Shown: positions 1-8,406, counted from the stretch's first letter. The stretch: 64,000 nt of DNA from Pullulanibacillus sp. KACC 23026 (GCF_029094525.1 NZ_CP119107.1:3906001-3970000), one strand, 5' to 3'. Translations and numbers: made by a program. Notes: generated by a model from the letters alone, not told the origin.

Positions 1-191
1 AACAGGCCCAGGACCTCTTAATCGTCGGAGATTCGTTAGCCGACCTAATCGCTGCCCGGGCCATTGGGGCTCAATTTGCCGCCGTCTTAACCGGCTTATC
101 TGGACAAACAGCACGAAGCACCTTCGAGAAACATCAAGCCGACTTCATTTTAAATGATCTCAGTGAATTGCCGACCATTTTACCAAAATAA
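1..191 (+). CDS. HAD-superfamily hydrolase, C-terminal part (truncated by window edge)
   Basis: An open frame entered at base 3 runs to a TAA at 189-191 and gives 62 residues; the start lies outside the window. The stretch LLIVGDSLADLIAARAIG carries the GDSxxD motif (motif IV of HAD hydrolases, which binds the catalytic magnesium), followed by the usual alanine-rich helix and a C-terminal segment like that of phosphoglycolate-phosphatase or PpaX-type enzymes. The substrate cannot be told from this fragment. A hairpin with a short T-run follows the stop. Confidence 0.7.
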   Translation, partial: QAQDLLIVGDSLADLIAARAIGAQFAAVLTGLSGQTARSTFEKHQADFILNDLSELPTILPK

Positions 192-203
192 GCGTTTTAA
201 AAA

Positions 204-270
204 CTCGCCTTGTCCTGGATTCTCTGGTACCTATTTATTAGAAACGAGCATCAAGGCGAGGCTCTTTTCT
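204..270 (+). terminator. Possible rho-independent terminator after the HAD gene
   Basis: Arms CTCGCCTTG (204-212) and CAAGGCGAG (252-260) are perfect complements separated by a 39-nt loop, followed by GCTCTTTTCT. The loop is long, so confidence is moderate. Confidence 0.5.
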
Positions 271-284
271 ATCTGAACCTTTGA

Positions 285-476
285 AAATAAGCGGAGAAAT
301 TCCTTTTAAATTGGTAAATACCCCTATTTCCTTAAAAATAAGAGGATTTTTTCCGTTTATAAGTTTCCAACGCTTTCGATTTTGTTCAATTTCGAGTTGT
401 TAAGCGGAAAACTTCCGCTTATATCTGTTCTTTAAACTCGCTCTTCATACATTAGCCGGAAATTCTCCGCCTATTC
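285..476. repeat. Four palindromic GCGGA/TCCGC repeats in the intergenic region
   Basis: The 423-base gap before the FAD dehydrogenase holds no gene but carries four variants of a 22-24 bp palindrome of the type ATAAGCGGAgAAaTTCCGC, near 287-303, 337-362, 401-422 and 452-475, spaced about 50-60 bp apart. The copy at 401-422 is nearly perfect (TAAGCGGAAAACTTCCGCTTA). The same family reappears at 8407-8597. Function is unknown. Confidence 0.75.
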
Positions 477-614
477 GACCACTTCTACCTCAACCAAGAA
501 CCTCAGCAAATTTTGAATAATCTGTTTCACTGGCCTTTAAATTGGAAATGATTAATAAAACGATAGCGACAAATAGTATAATTAAAGTACTTTTAAGCGT
601 GGGAAGTGATCTTT

Positions 615-2267
615 ATGAACTATGATGTCATTGTAGTTGGGGCTGGACTCTCCGGTCTTGTTGGAGCGGCAGAACTCGCGAAGGCCAATAAAAAGGTTCT
701 CCTATTAGATCAAGAACCGGAAGCTTCTTTTGGCGGGCAGGCTTTTTGGTCGTTTGGCGGGCTGTTCTTAATAGATTCTCCCGAGCAAAGACGAATGGGC
801 ATCAAAGATTCTAGGGAGCTGGCCTGGCAAGATTGGCTCGGAACAGCAGGGTTTGACCGCCTGGAGGATGAGGACGTGTGGGCCTACAAATGGGCAGAGG
901 CTTACATCGATTTTGCTTCTGGGGAAAAACGAAGCTGGCTTCGTGAACATGGAATCCGCTTCTTTCCAGTCGTTGGCTGGGCTGAGCGCGGTGGCTATTT
1001 AGCAGATGGGCATGGCAATTCCGTTCCTCGCTTTCATGTTGTATGGGGGACAGGACCTGCTATTGTGAAGCCATTTGAAGAGCATGTCCGAGAAGCTATG
1101 ATGAAAGGATTAATAGACTATCGCCCGCGGCATCGCGTCAATGAGTTAATTGTGGCTAATGGTGCGGTTAAAGGGGTTCATGGTGACCGCCTGGTTGAAA
1201 GCGCTGTCCCAAGAGGAGAAAAAAGCTCACGTGATGTCATTGGCGATTTTGAGTTTTTTGCAGAAGCTGTACTGGTAACAAGCGGCGGAATCGGCGGGAA
1301 TCATGAGTTAGTCCGGCAAAATTGGCCCGCAAGACTCGGGAAACCGCCTGAACATATGCTTTCGGGTGTCCCGCACCATGTTGACGGAAGAATGCTCGGC
1401 ATTACAGAAAAAGCAGGCGGACGCATTGTGAACCGTGACCGTATGTGGCACTACACGGAGGGCATAAAAAATTGGCAGTCGATTTGGCCAAATCATGGGA
1501 TCCGCATTCTGCCAGGACCTTCTTCCATTTGGTTGAGCGCAACAGGTGAACGTTTTTCTTCACCTAATTTCCCTGGGTTTGACACACTTGGGACGCTAAA
1601 GGCCATCACGGATACAGGATATGATTACTCTTGGTTTATTCTGACGCAAAAAATAATAGAAAAAGAGTTTACCCTTTCCGGCTCTGAACAAAACCCTGAT
1701 CTTACAGGCAAAAGCATTAAGCGCGTCTTATCCAGAGTACTCCCCGGCGCCCCTCCACCCGTCCAAGCCTTCCTGGATCATGGCGAGGATTTTATCATGG
1801 CGAATACGATTGATGAGCTTGTCGCACAAATGAATCAGTTATCCGGACAAAACCTGCTTGATGTGGAGAAAATTCGCAATCAATTGCTGGCCCGCGACCG
1901 TGAGATGGAGAACGCCTTCACCAAAGATCTCCAAATTGCCGCCATTCATGTGGCCAGAAAGTATCGCGGCGATCGCTTATCCCGTGTTGCCTCGCCGCAC
2001 AAGCTACTCGATCCAAAAAACGGCCCGTTAATTGCGGTCAGGCTTCATATTGTCAGTCGAAAGACCCTTGGCGGACTCCAAACGGATTTAGCGGGTCGCG
2101 TTCTAGATCTTCACGGTAATCCTGTTCCCGGCCTCTATGCCGCAGGAGAAGTCTCAGGATTTGGCGGCGGCGGTGTTCACGGCTATCGGGCACTCGAAGG
2201 CACCTTCCTTGGCGGCTGTTTATTTTCAGGAAGGCAAGCGGGGAGATCCCTCGCGAAGGAGCTTTAA
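615..2267 (+). CDS. FAD-binding dehydrogenase (fumarate reductase / 3-ketosteroid dehydrogenase-like flavoprotein)
   Basis: A 550-residue flavoprotein. The N-terminus holds the dinucleotide fold VIVVGAGLSGL (GxGxxG, about residues 5-15) with an acidic residue (LLLDQE) ending the second strand. The C-terminus has the FAD-contacting GEVSGFGGGGVHG segment (about residues 505-517) typical of SdhA/FrdA-type and KstD-type proteins. Length and the FGGQAFWSFGG segment fit the stand-alone putative FAD-binding dehydrogenase family of Bacilli and Actinobacteria, whose substrate is not established. I chose ATG 615 because GGAAGTGAT lies 8 nt upstream; a GTG at 606 in the same frame falls inside that ribosome-binding site. 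It is monocistronic, ending at a strong hairpin. No cytochrome or iron-sulfur subunit lies nearby, so the electron partner is unknown. Confidence 0.8.
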   Translation: MNYDVIVVGAGLSGLVGAAELAKANKKVLLLDQEPEASFGGQAFWSFGGLFLIDSPEQRRMGIKDSRELAWQDWLGTAGFDRLEDEDVWAYKWAEAYIDFASGEKRSWLREHGIRFFPVVGWAERGGYLADGHGNSVPRFHVVWGTGPAIVKPFEEHVREAMMKGLIDYRPRHRVNELIVANGAVKGVHGDRLVESAVPRGEKSSRDVIGDFEFFAEAVLVTSGGIGGNHELVRQNWPARLGKPPEHMLSGVPHHVDGRMLGITEKAGGRIVNRDRMWHYTEGIKNWQSIWPNHGIRILPGPSSIWLSATGERFSSPNFPGFDTLGTLKAITDTGYDYSWFILTQKIIEKEFTLSGSEQNPDLTGKSIKRVLSRVLPGAPPPVQAFLDHGEDFIMANTIDELVAQMNQLSGQNLLDVEKIRNQLLARDREMENAFTKDLQIAAIHVARKYRGDRLSRVASPHKLLDPKNGPLIAVRLHIVSRKTLGGLQTDLAGRVLDLHGNPVPGLYAAGEVSGFGGGGVHGYRALEGTFLGGCLFSGRQAGRSLAKEL

Positions 2268-2334
2268 AGAAAGCAAAGCTCTTCCCCAGGCCTTTAGTCG
2301 TTGGCGGTCACCTAGTTGCACATAAAAAAGACAA

Positions 2335-2380
2335 ACGTGGTTAACCCCCTTTCGAATCTTGGGGTGACCACGTTCTTTTA
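2335..2380. terminator. Bidirectional terminator between convergent genes
   Basis: Arms ACGTGGTTAACCCC (2335-2348) and GGGGTGACCACGT (2361-2373) pair almost perfectly, followed by TCTTTTA on the plus strand. The hairpin sits between the FAD dehydrogenase and the convergent anti-sigma gene. Confidence 0.75.
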
Positions 2381-2431
2381 GTTGTCTCCATTTTTAAAAA
2401 AGCTTTGACAACAGTCCCATGCCGCGCTTAA

Positions 2432-3766
2432 TTATTTTATTTTAATATCGACATTACCATGAAGGCGTGTTGGATAGTCAATGATATGGAAGGTGACGGG
2501 CTCCTTAAATGATTTTTTTGGCAAATGGAGTTCGATTTGTTCTGTGGATGGGTCATTATCTGCCTTTTCACTAACCTCAGTGGTTTTAATCCGAAACGAT
2601 TTGCCTGAAGCATCTGTAAAATTTGAATCAAAAATTTGATAATCTCTATTCGGATTATCCTCTTTTGTCCTTTTCAACTCGAAGACAGCCCTGCCTTCCC
2701 CTGCATTTTGTAAGGTTAGCAGATGATCCGCGGGTGCTTGAATCAGTTTCTTTGTTTTGAGATTGACCACAACATCCTTGTCTTTTTTATCAATGGCTCT
2801 CACCTTTGTTAATTTTAAGTGAAGCGATTGAGGGGTCGTAAAATAGTTGCTGTCTAGAAATAACACTTGATGTCCGTCTTCAGGAATACCGAATGCCGAA
2901 ACACCATTTTTAATGGATGCATAAGATTTTCCATTCTCGTCTACTAGGCGCAAATCTTCCAAATCAGTAATCTGCATCGCATTAGTCGGATCATACGAGA
3001 CATCAACCGCAACACCGGTAGGGTAAAGTGTCACTTTGTTAACTGTCATTTTTTGATTCTTGATCGAAACGGTTTGATTCAACTTGTAGACTTTTTTAGC
3101 TGCCTGTATTTTTTTTAGATCAATAGGGAGATCGAACAAATACGTCTGATCATGGACTTTTAATTTGAGCACGAGCGTGTCTGTTAAATCATCCGTAACA
3201 TTTTCTGGAAAATTAACATCTAGTTCTTGGTAATGAATAGCCTCTTTCTTCTTAGATTCCGGAAAATTATATTCAACAGTCCCCTCTATTACCTTTTTAT
3301 GACTATTATAAAGGTGAGGAGCTGTATCAAGTTCAATTTTTTTATCTGAGACAGATGACTGGATTGTATAAAAAATAACCATTCGATGCTCATCTGCGAC
3401 CATCTGTTTTAGAGTTACGGTTGTGTTCCCTTTTGTTTCCGATAAGTTTAATGGAGTGCCGTAATGATTACTAAAGGCGTCTTCAACACTCTGGTCACCA
3501 CGAATATAATCCACAAACGGGGCAAGGCCGGGAATATGACTAACCGTATCAGCAAAGGCAGGTGAGATGCGAACCGCAAAAGAAACGAACAGCAAGAAAA
3601 CCGCTACGGCAAGGAGTGGTCGATAGCTCTTTTTAAATCGCTGACGCCTCTTTTCACGCTTTCCTTTCTCTATTCCCAATTGAACCGAGTGAGTAAGCTG
3701 TTCAGGAATTGAAAGTTCCTTCATAGACTCCCCTAATCTTTCTAACTCTTTATCGGTAGGATTCAT
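2432..3766 (-). CDS. DUF4179-type anti-sigma factor / sigma-linked membrane protein
   Basis: A 444-residue protein with a charged cytoplasmic N-terminus (residues 1-50), one transmembrane helix (about 51-68) and a large extracytoplasmic part of beta-rich sequence, matching the DUF4179 (plus DUF5643-like) layout found beside ECF sigma factors in Bacilli. Proteins of this class are presumed to hold the sigma factor at the membrane and sense an envelope signal; the signal is unknown. ATG 3766 is preceded by a perfect AGGAGG at 3775-3780 with 8 nt spacing, and this start overlaps the end of the sigma gene by 17 bases, implying translational coupling. A longer GTG start at 3775 would lie in the Shine-Dalgarno and is unlikely. 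Family assignment is good; the anti-sigma role is inferred from the neighbour and topology. Confidence 0.75.
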   Translation of the reverse strand: MNPTDKELERLGESMKELSIPEQLTHSVQLGIEKGKREKRRQRFKKSYRPLLAVAVFLLFVSFAVRISPAFADTVSHIPGLAPFVDYIRGDQSVEDAFSNHYGTPLNLSETKGNTTVTLKQMVADEHRMVIFYTIQSSVSDKKIELDTAPHLYNSHKKVIEGTVEYNFPESKKKEAIHYQELDVNFPENVTDDLTDTLVLKLKVHDQTYLFDLPIDLKKIQAAKKVYKLNQTVSIKNQKMTVNKVTLYPTGVAVDVSYDPTNAMQITDLEDLRLVDENGKSYASIKNGVSAFGIPEDGHQVLFLDSNYFTTPQSLHLKLTKVRAIDKKDKDVVVNLKTKKLIQAPADHLLTLQNAGEGRAVFELKRTKEDNPNRDYQIFDSNFTDASGKSFRIKTTEVSEKADNDPSTEQIELHLPKKSFKEPVTFHIIDYPTRLHGNVDIKIK

Positions 3767-4223
3767 GGGCTGCACCTCCTTTACTAAGATCCTTTCTTAA
3801 TAGTTCCAGAGCCTTATGGAGCCGCGTCTTCACTGTTCCGAGCGGAATCCCCAAACTATTCGCCACCTCGCTTAAGGTCATATCATGAAAATATTTTAAT
3901 AGGATTATCAGTTGATAGGATTCATCAAGCTGCTGAACCGCGTCTTCAAGCAGCAATCGATCGGATACATCAAGGTTGGACGGCGCTTCAGGTTCTTTAA
4001 GCCCCTCTAGCCCAACCTGCGCTCTTCCACGTTTTCTCAGCTCATCAAGACAATAGTTCATCATGATCCGAATCAACCAGGTTTTGGCGTATTCTGACTT
4101 CTTGACCTTGTGAATATTCATGTAGGCGCGGTAAGTCACCTCTTGGACGGCTTCAAGTGCATCGGTTTCATTTTTCAAATAAGAAAAGGCGATCCGATAC
4201 AACTGGGCCTGATGTTCAGACAT
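3750..4223 (-). CDS. ECF-type RNA polymerase sigma factor with an N-terminal amber interruption
   Basis: The 157 residues contain sigma region 2 (LYRIAFSYLKNETDALEAVQE, about residues 8-28, and the following WLIRIMMN helix) and region 4 (LSEVANSLGIPLGTVKTRLHKA, the HTH), as in SigV/SigW-type factors. Family members usually have about 15-20 more residues at the N-terminus. Those residues are present in frame upstream: an ATG at 4280 with a good GGAAGTGAT site encodes 17 codons, then TAG at 4227-4229, then TTC and ATG 4223. ATG 4223 itself has only a weak upstream GAGGG. Either the protein restarts at 4223 in a shortened form, the gene is freshly broken, or the TAG is a sequencing error. It is the first gene of a pair with the DUF4179 gene. 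Confidence 0.75.
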   Translation of the reverse strand: MSEHQAQLYRIAFSYLKNETDALEAVQEVTYRAYMNIHKVKKSEYAKTWLIRIMMNYCLDELRKRGRAQVGLEGLKEPEAPSNLDVSDRLLLEDAVQQLDESYQLIILLKYFHDMTLSEVANSLGIPLGTVKTRLHKALELLRKDLSKGGAAHESYR

Positions 4224-4226
4224 GAA

Positions 4227-4280
4227 CTACTCAAAAGCACCCTCTTCCCGTTTTTTAACTCGTTGAAACAAAAGGTTCAT
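4227..4280 (-). other. Upstream 17-codon reading segment ending in amber, in frame with the sigma factor
   Basis: Reading from ATG 4280 gives MNLLFQRVKKREEGAFE then TAG, then F and the sigma start. The 17 residues look like a normal ECF N-terminus (basic/acidic helix ending in GAFE before region 2.1). The Shine-Dalgarno GGAAGTGAT ends 3 nt before this ATG, which argues that 4280 is the ancestral start. Confidence 0.6.
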
Positions 4281-4309
4281 GGCATCACTTCCATCTGTTA
4301 GCTTGGATT

Positions 4310-4350
4310 CTACTCATTAGACCCGTGAGTCCTGCAATCGGTTTTCACAT
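4310..4350 (-). promoter_or_regulatory. Possible ECF-type promoter of the sigma operon
   Basis: On the minus strand, GAAAACCGATTGCAGGACTC is followed by ACGGGTCTAA about 30 nt before the ATG at 4280. An AAAACC/AACC-type -35 and a CGGGTC-type -10 at near-standard spacing would suit an autoregulated ECF sigma factor. This is pattern resemblance only. Confidence 0.35.
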
Positions 4351-4402
4351 TTTTTTTAAAGGAAAGTAAAATAAGTGGTTTTGCCAAAAAAAGTTCGTTT
4401 TG

Positions 4403-4492
4403 AAACGAGAGAACCGTCCCTCTGTTTCAAGTGAAAAAGGAACCCCGTTAGAGAGTTCCTTTTGAAACGAGAGAACCGTCCCCGCGTTTCAT
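4403..4492. repeat. Two copies of the GAAACGAGAGAACCGTCCC repeat around a terminator
   Basis: TGAAACGAGAGAACCGTCCC occurs at about 4400-4420 and again, without its first T, at 4463-4481, the second followed by CGCGTTTCA. The minus-strand hairpin between them (4435-4463) pairs AAAAGGAAC with GTTCCTTTT and is followed on the minus strand by TTTTTC; it should terminate the acetyltransferase-NUDIX operon. The TGA stop of the downstream-most gene (4489-4491) is the first triplet of the repeat. Confidence 0.7.
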
Positions 4493-4959
4493 TTTTGGAT
4501 CATGGTTATGAATTCGTCTTGGTCGCGTTTAAAGTGTTTGTAGGTTTTAAAGCCTAATTTTTCGTATAGATGAATGGCACGGGTATTAAAGGTGGCAACG
4601 GTTAGTCGTAGCGGTTTCTTCTTATATTTCTTTTTTACGTCGGCAATTATAAAGGAACAAAAAGCGGTACCGTTGCCTTGTCCTGTTAAATCAGGCCGCA
4701 TGCCGAAGCCTATGTCCGTGCAGGGTTCGTCATAAACCCCAACAAGGACGCCTGCAAAAACTTGAGCTGGTCCTCCGACACAGAAGAAGCCCACCAACTC
4801 GTCTTCTGAATTCAGAACGACCTCATACCCGCCGTAGATCAGCTCACGGATCGCGGAATCGGATACTTCATTATTGTAAAAATCGTATGGTGGTTCATAC
4901 TGCCAATTCAAAATTTCTACAGCCAGGTTCTTCGTCATAACCCCTTTATGTAGATCCAT
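4489..4959 (-). CDS. GNAT family N-acetyltransferase
   Basis: A 156-residue GNAT protein. The acetyl-CoA binding motif A is visible as IGFGMRPDLTGQGNGTAF (Q/RxxGxG/A type, about residues 83-100), followed by the LRLTVATFNTRAIHLYEKLGF motif B region, which ends in the family's typical YEKLGF. The acceptor substrate is unknown; length and motif suggest a RimI/YjcF-like small-molecule or protein acetyltransferase. ATG 4959 is chosen because AGGAGG precedes it by 7 nt; an in-frame TTG at 4965 would overlap the NUDIX stop. The gene lies 2 nt after the NUDIX gene and is the last of a three-gene operon. Its stop codon falls in a dispersed palindromic repeat. Confidence 0.85.
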   Translation of the reverse strand: MDLHKGVMTKNLAVEILNWQYEPPYDFYNNEVSDSAIRELIYGGYEVVLNSEDELVGFFCVGGPAQVFAGVLVGVYDEPCTDIGFGMRPDLTGQGNGTAFCSFIIADVKKKYKKKPLRLTVATFNTRAIHLYEKLGFKTYKHFKRDQDEFITMIQK

Positions 4960-4961
4960 TT

Positions 4962-5606
4962 TCAATCCTCCTGGCTCGTCCCTATCACAGACTCGTTAAG
5001 ATAATTAAATAATAATTGATAATAAGTTTCACCCTTATTAACTAGATCAGAAAGGGTGATCGATTTTTCAGAGAGTGCCTTCTTGCCTGTGTCATCCCAT
5101 GTAAATCCTTGGACTTGTACCGGTTGAACGGAATGTTCCATCACCTGTCTCAGTTCATCTACCTCGATCAGAAATAGCCCGCTCACCTCATCTAACTGAG
5201 GCTGATAGTCTTCAAGAGGCTCCGAATCTCTAACATAAAGAAAGACGTGACAAAACTCATTATCTCTAATGCCGTCTGTCCCTTCATCCGACCCCTTATA
5301 CATGCCTAGTGGATGTAAGTCATCAAATGCGACCTCAAGCCCCAACTCTTCTTTCAGTTCTCGAATTCCCTCTTTTACCGTTTCACCTGCAGATAAATGC
5401 CCGGCACAGCTCACATCTAATTGATTTGGGTGCGTATCTTTAGTCGGATGGCGCAATTGGAGAAGCAAATAAGTGCCCTGGTCAGTTTGATGCAGAACCC
5501 AACAGTGAAAGGTTTGATGCCAATACCCCTTCTCGTGGACCTCTCTTCGCGTCGCCTGACCGATCCATTCCCTTTCCTCCGTATAAATATCAAAGCATTC
5601 TTCCAC
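4962..5606 (-). CDS. NUDIX hydrolase (YfcD / Idi-like)
   Basis: A 214-residue protein. The N-terminus, DIYTEEREWIGQATRREVHEKGYWHQTFHC, resembles isopentenyl-diphosphate isomerase-like NUDIX proteins (COG1443). The Nudix box reads GHLSAGETVKEGIRELKEEL (about residues 70-89), with the REx2EE core; it is one residue shorter than the canonical G-x5-E-x7-RE spacing, a variation I believe occurs in this subfamily. It probably hydrolyses a nucleoside-diphosphate-linked substrate, not identified. Translation likely starts at GTG 5606, preceded by GAGAGG. It is the middle gene of an operon with two acetyltransferases, 21 nt after the first and 2 nt before the second. Confidence 0.8.
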   Translation of the reverse strand: MEECFDIYTEEREWIGQATRREVHEKGYWHQTFHCWVLHQTDQGTYLLLQLRHPTKDTHPNQLDVSCAGHLSAGETVKEGIRELKEELGLEVAFDDLHPLGMYKGSDEGTDGIRDNEFCHVFLYVRDSEPLEDYQPQLDEVSGLFLIEVDELRQVMEHSVQPVQVQGFTWDDTGKKALSEKSITLSDLVNKGETYYQLLFNYLNESVIGTSQED

Positions 5607-5627
5607 GAAAACATCCTCTCCCCATTA

Positions 5628-6173
5628 TTAGGACATTGGCCGATATTCCATTAGCAGACAATCGTGCAGCTCTCCTTCATGCTGCTCACGTTTTGGTAGA
5701 AGCTTCACTTTTTGAAATCCGCATTTTTCATAACAACGGATGGCTCTCCCATTTTCAACCCGCGGATCGAGTACGACCCGGTCAGCGCCGTGGGAATGAA
5801 TTAAGTAACCCACCAACATGTTCACCGCCTGTGTTCCAAAGCCTTTATTCCAATAGCTTGGTTCGCCAATAAATTGGTCCATTCCATAAATCGTTTCATC
5901 CAAACCCGTATATCCATAAAGAGAGCATTCCTCATCATCAATTAAATAATATTGCATGTATCCAATCGGTGACCCCTGCCAATCGAGTAAACAACGACTA
6001 GTGTCATCCCCTTCTTTGAAAAACGTCTCTCTCACTAGTTCCTCATTAAAAGGGTGATCACGTCCCTCATAATACTCTAAAACAGCAGGATCGGCTAACC
6101 ATTTTGTAAGACTCGGAATATCAATTTCATCCAGCCATCGAATTCGAAGATCGTTCTTTTCGATTATAATCAT
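5628..6173 (-). CDS. GNAT N-acetyltransferase, AAC(6')-like
   Basis: A 181-residue GNAT enzyme. IEKNDLRIRWLDEIDIPSLTKWLADPAVLEYYEG at the N-terminus and the central YGMDQFIGEPSYWNKGFGTQ (motif A, Q/RxxGxG/A as WNKGFG) resemble aminoglycoside 6'-N-acetyltransferase-like proteins. The ending DPRVENGRAIRCYEKCGF is the standard motif B. Chromosomal homologues in Bacilli are common and not proven resistance enzymes, so the substrate is open. ATG 6173 has GGAGG 5-6 nt upstream; a GTG at 6185 overlaps that site and is rejected. It is the first gene of the three-gene operon. Confidence 0.8.
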   Translation of the reverse strand: MIIIEKNDLRIRWLDEIDIPSLTKWLADPAVLEYYEGRDHPFNEELVRETFFKEGDDTSRCLLDWQGSPIGYMQYYLIDDEECSLYGYTGLDETIYGMDQFIGEPSYWNKGFGTQAVNMLVGYLIHSHGADRVVLDPRVENGRAIRCYEKCGFQKVKLLPKREQHEGELHDCLLMEYRPMS

Positions 6174-6504
6174 GATTTCCTCCACTAATGGTATAAATCA
6201 AAAATGAATGATTGAGTAAGGTGAATGGCAACGTCTCCTGCCAACATGAGTTTTCCAGGAAACGATAGGCTTGAACGAATAGAAAGAATGCTCTGCCCTC
6301 ACCGCCTGGCCATCACGTCCTAATTTAAAACCAATAGTCTATTTGAACATATCATAGTTTCTTCACTTTTTTCTATAAAAGTTTCTAGCTGCTTAGAATT
6401 TTGTTTTTAGAGCGAATTCCCACCAATTCAACAAATGAAATCGCCATCAAAAAATGCCCTAACGTTTATTGAAAACCCAAGCTTGAATTTTCTAAAAAAA
6501 GGTG
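6174..6504. other. Intergenic region between divergent genes, no gene seen
   Basis: No credible reading frame. Read on the minus strand, bases 6205-6315 contain short inverted segments (for example GGCAACGTCTCCTGCC) and could form structured leader RNA for the acetyltransferase operon, but I match it to no known riboswitch. Confidence 0.4.
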
Positions 6505-6533
6505 TTGAAAAATGTCGAAAAGGTAGGTATAGT
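6505..6533 (+). promoter_or_regulatory. Sigma-A type promoter of the amino acid permease
   Basis: TTGAAA (6505-6510), 17-nt spacer, TATAGT (6528-6533), about 70 nt before the permease start. Confidence 0.65.
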
Positions 6534-6601
6534 TAATTTATCGACAAGTCCTCACTGAATATTCAGAATTGGATTATACATCAAGAATCGGAGGAAAAGA
6601 C

Positions 6602-8149
6602 ATGGCATCAGGAAAACTCAAACGTCAATTATCTTTTTTAGATCTTACTTTTATTGGTTTAGGATCCATCGTTGGATCAGGCTGGCTCTTTGCTTCACAA
6701 AAAGGAGCCATAACAGCAGGGCCTGCCGCTTGGCTCTCATGGGTCATCGGTGCAGTTGCTGTCTTATTACTCGGCTTTGTATACGCTGAGCTTGGAGGAG
6801 CGATTCCTCGTGCAGGCGGAAGTGTCCGATATGGAGAATTCTCTCACGGACCGCTCCTTGGTTATCTTTCAGGCTTTGCTTCGATCATTGCTTTTTCAAG
6901 TGTCGCTGGAATTGAAGTAGAAGCTGTCCGTCAATATGCGGAAACATGGTTTCCACAGCTTGGGAGCAGTTCTCCAACCGTTCTAGGCTGGTTCGTCCAA
7001 TTTATTTTACTGCTGATCTTCTTCTTTTTAAATATGAAGTCTGTATCACTCTTTGGTAAAACCAATACGATCATTACAGCGATCAAGTTCATTGTCCCTG
7101 TTCTAACGATCATTGTTCTTCTTACACAATTAAAAGTGTCTAACTTTACATCTCACGGCTTTGCCCCAATGGGTTTCTCAGGGATTGAGCAGGCCGTCTC
7201 AACATCTGGTATTATCTTTGCATTCCTAGGCTTTCAACAAGCCGTTAGTTTTGCATCTGAAGCGAAGAACCCGCAGAAGTCTCTGCCATTATCTCTATTA
7301 ACGGCGGTCTTCTTATCTGCTGCTCTTTATATTTTGCTTCAGCTTACCTTTATTGGGGCAACCCCAACGTCAGCATTAAGCGGCGGCTGGGCAGGCTTAC
7401 ACTATACGTCACCATTTGCTAACGTGGCTGCAGCTCTAGGTCTCGGCTGGTTATCTAATGTGATTTTAGCGGATGCTGTCGTTTCACCAAGCGGTACTGC
7501 TAACATCTATCTTTCTGCTACTTCACGTGTCATTTTTGCTTGGGCAAAGGGTGGAACCTTCTTCAAAAAGTTTGGAGAAATCGATGACAAAACAGGTGTT
7601 CCAAGACCCGCTCTTATCCTAGCTTTTATTTTATCTGTATTCTTTACACTCCCATTTCCATCATGGGATCAGCTGGTTGGAGTTGTCTCCTCAGCAACCG
7701 TCTTAACTTATATTATGGGCCCTGTTTCTATGCATGCCTTCCGCAAAACAGCCCCAGACTTATATCGTCCTTATAAACTAAAAGGCTACCAAGTTATTTC
7801 ACCGCTTGCCTTTGTCATTGCGTCACTAATTGTCTATTGGACAGGCTGGCACACTGATTCGTGGTTACTCGGCATGTCAATCGTCATGTATGCAATCTTT
7901 TTCTTTATCAAAAATAGCCATTCCAAGGTGACAATGCGTCAACAAATTAAATCCTCGGCTTGGTTAATGGCCTACTATATAGCCATGTTCATCCTGTCTT
8001 ACCTTGGCACCTTTGACGGCGGTCAGAACATCATTCAAGGGCCGTATGATCAAATCATTGTCGCTGTTGTATCACTCATCATCTACTATTGGGGCGTCAA
8101 CACAGGCCTTCCTCAAGCAAACTTTGAAACAGAGGAAGAAGCGGCCTAA
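6602..8149 (+). CDS. APC-family amino acid permease, YveA-like (aspartate-proton symporter type)
   Basis: A 515-residue integral membrane protein with about 12 hydrophobic segments. The first helix contains the APC-family unwound motif FIGLGSIVGSGW (G-rich substrate/ion site), followed by GPAAWLSWVIGAVAVLLLGFVYAEL. The C-terminal half, including FPSWDQLVGVVSSATVLTYI and LIVYWTGWHTDSWLLG, resembles B. subtilis YveA, described as a proton-coupled L-aspartate transporter (520 aa). Substrate assignment here is by resemblance only. ATG 6602 has GGAGG 7 nt upstream; a TTG at 6569 has no ribosome-binding site. Monocistronic, with its own promoter at 6505-6533 and terminator at 8244-8277. Confidence 0.8.
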   Translation: MASGKLKRQLSFLDLTFIGLGSIVGSGWLFASQKGAITAGPAAWLSWVIGAVAVLLLGFVYAELGGAIPRAGGSVRYGEFSHGPLLGYLSGFASIIAFSSVAGIEVEAVRQYAETWFPQLGSSSPTVLGWFVQFILLLIFFFLNMKSVSLFGKTNTIITAIKFIVPVLTIIVLLTQLKVSNFTSHGFAPMGFSGIEQAVSTSGIIFAFLGFQQAVSFASEAKNPQKSLPLSLLTAVFLSAALYILLQLTFIGATPTSALSGGWAGLHYTSPFANVAAALGLGWLSNVILADAVVSPSGTANIYLSATSRVIFAWAKGGTFFKKFGEIDDKTGVPRPALILAFILSVFFTLPFPSWDQLVGVVSSATVLTYIMGPVSMHAFRKTAPDLYRPYKLKGYQVISPLAFVIASLIVYWTGWHTDSWLLGMSIVMYAIFFFIKNSHSKVTMRQQIKSSAWLMAYYIAMFILSYLGTFDGGQNIIQGPYDQIIVAVVSLIIYYWGVNTGLPQANFETEEEAA

Positions 8150-8243
8150 ATCGAATAAGAAAGCCCCTCTCCCCTATGATAAGTCGTTCCAAATACGTGG
8201 GAGAAAAATAAAAATTGAAAGTTGACTACCACTATAAATTGCA

Positions 8244-8277
8244 GACAAAAGCTTGGGGGATTCCCAAGCTTTTTGTC
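8244..8277 (+). terminator. Rho-independent terminator of the permease gene
   Basis: GACAAAAGCTTGGG (8244-8257) pairs with CCCAAGCTTTTTGTC (8263-8277), a strong stem containing its own T-run. Confidence 0.8.
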
Positions 8278-8406
8278 TTTAATAGGAGACCCTTGTGATA
8301 CCCTTTCTCCGATTGCGGCCCCTTTTGGAGTGCGCAAACACCATTTCTCCGGCCGCGGCCTCCGTTGTCGGGTCCAAACAACCACTTGCGCACTGAAACT
8401 AGCTCA

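Noticed and set aside
5636-5872. Aminoglycoside resistance determinant
   Set aside because: The 5628-6173 acetyltransferase resembles AAC(6')-type proteins, but chromosomal homologues are common and nothing in the sequence proves this activity.
6205-6315. Riboswitch or T-box upstream of the acetyltransferase operon
   Set aside because: Some short stems are possible, but none of the conserved cores I know (T-box, lysine, SAM, TPP, purine, c-di-AMP) is present.
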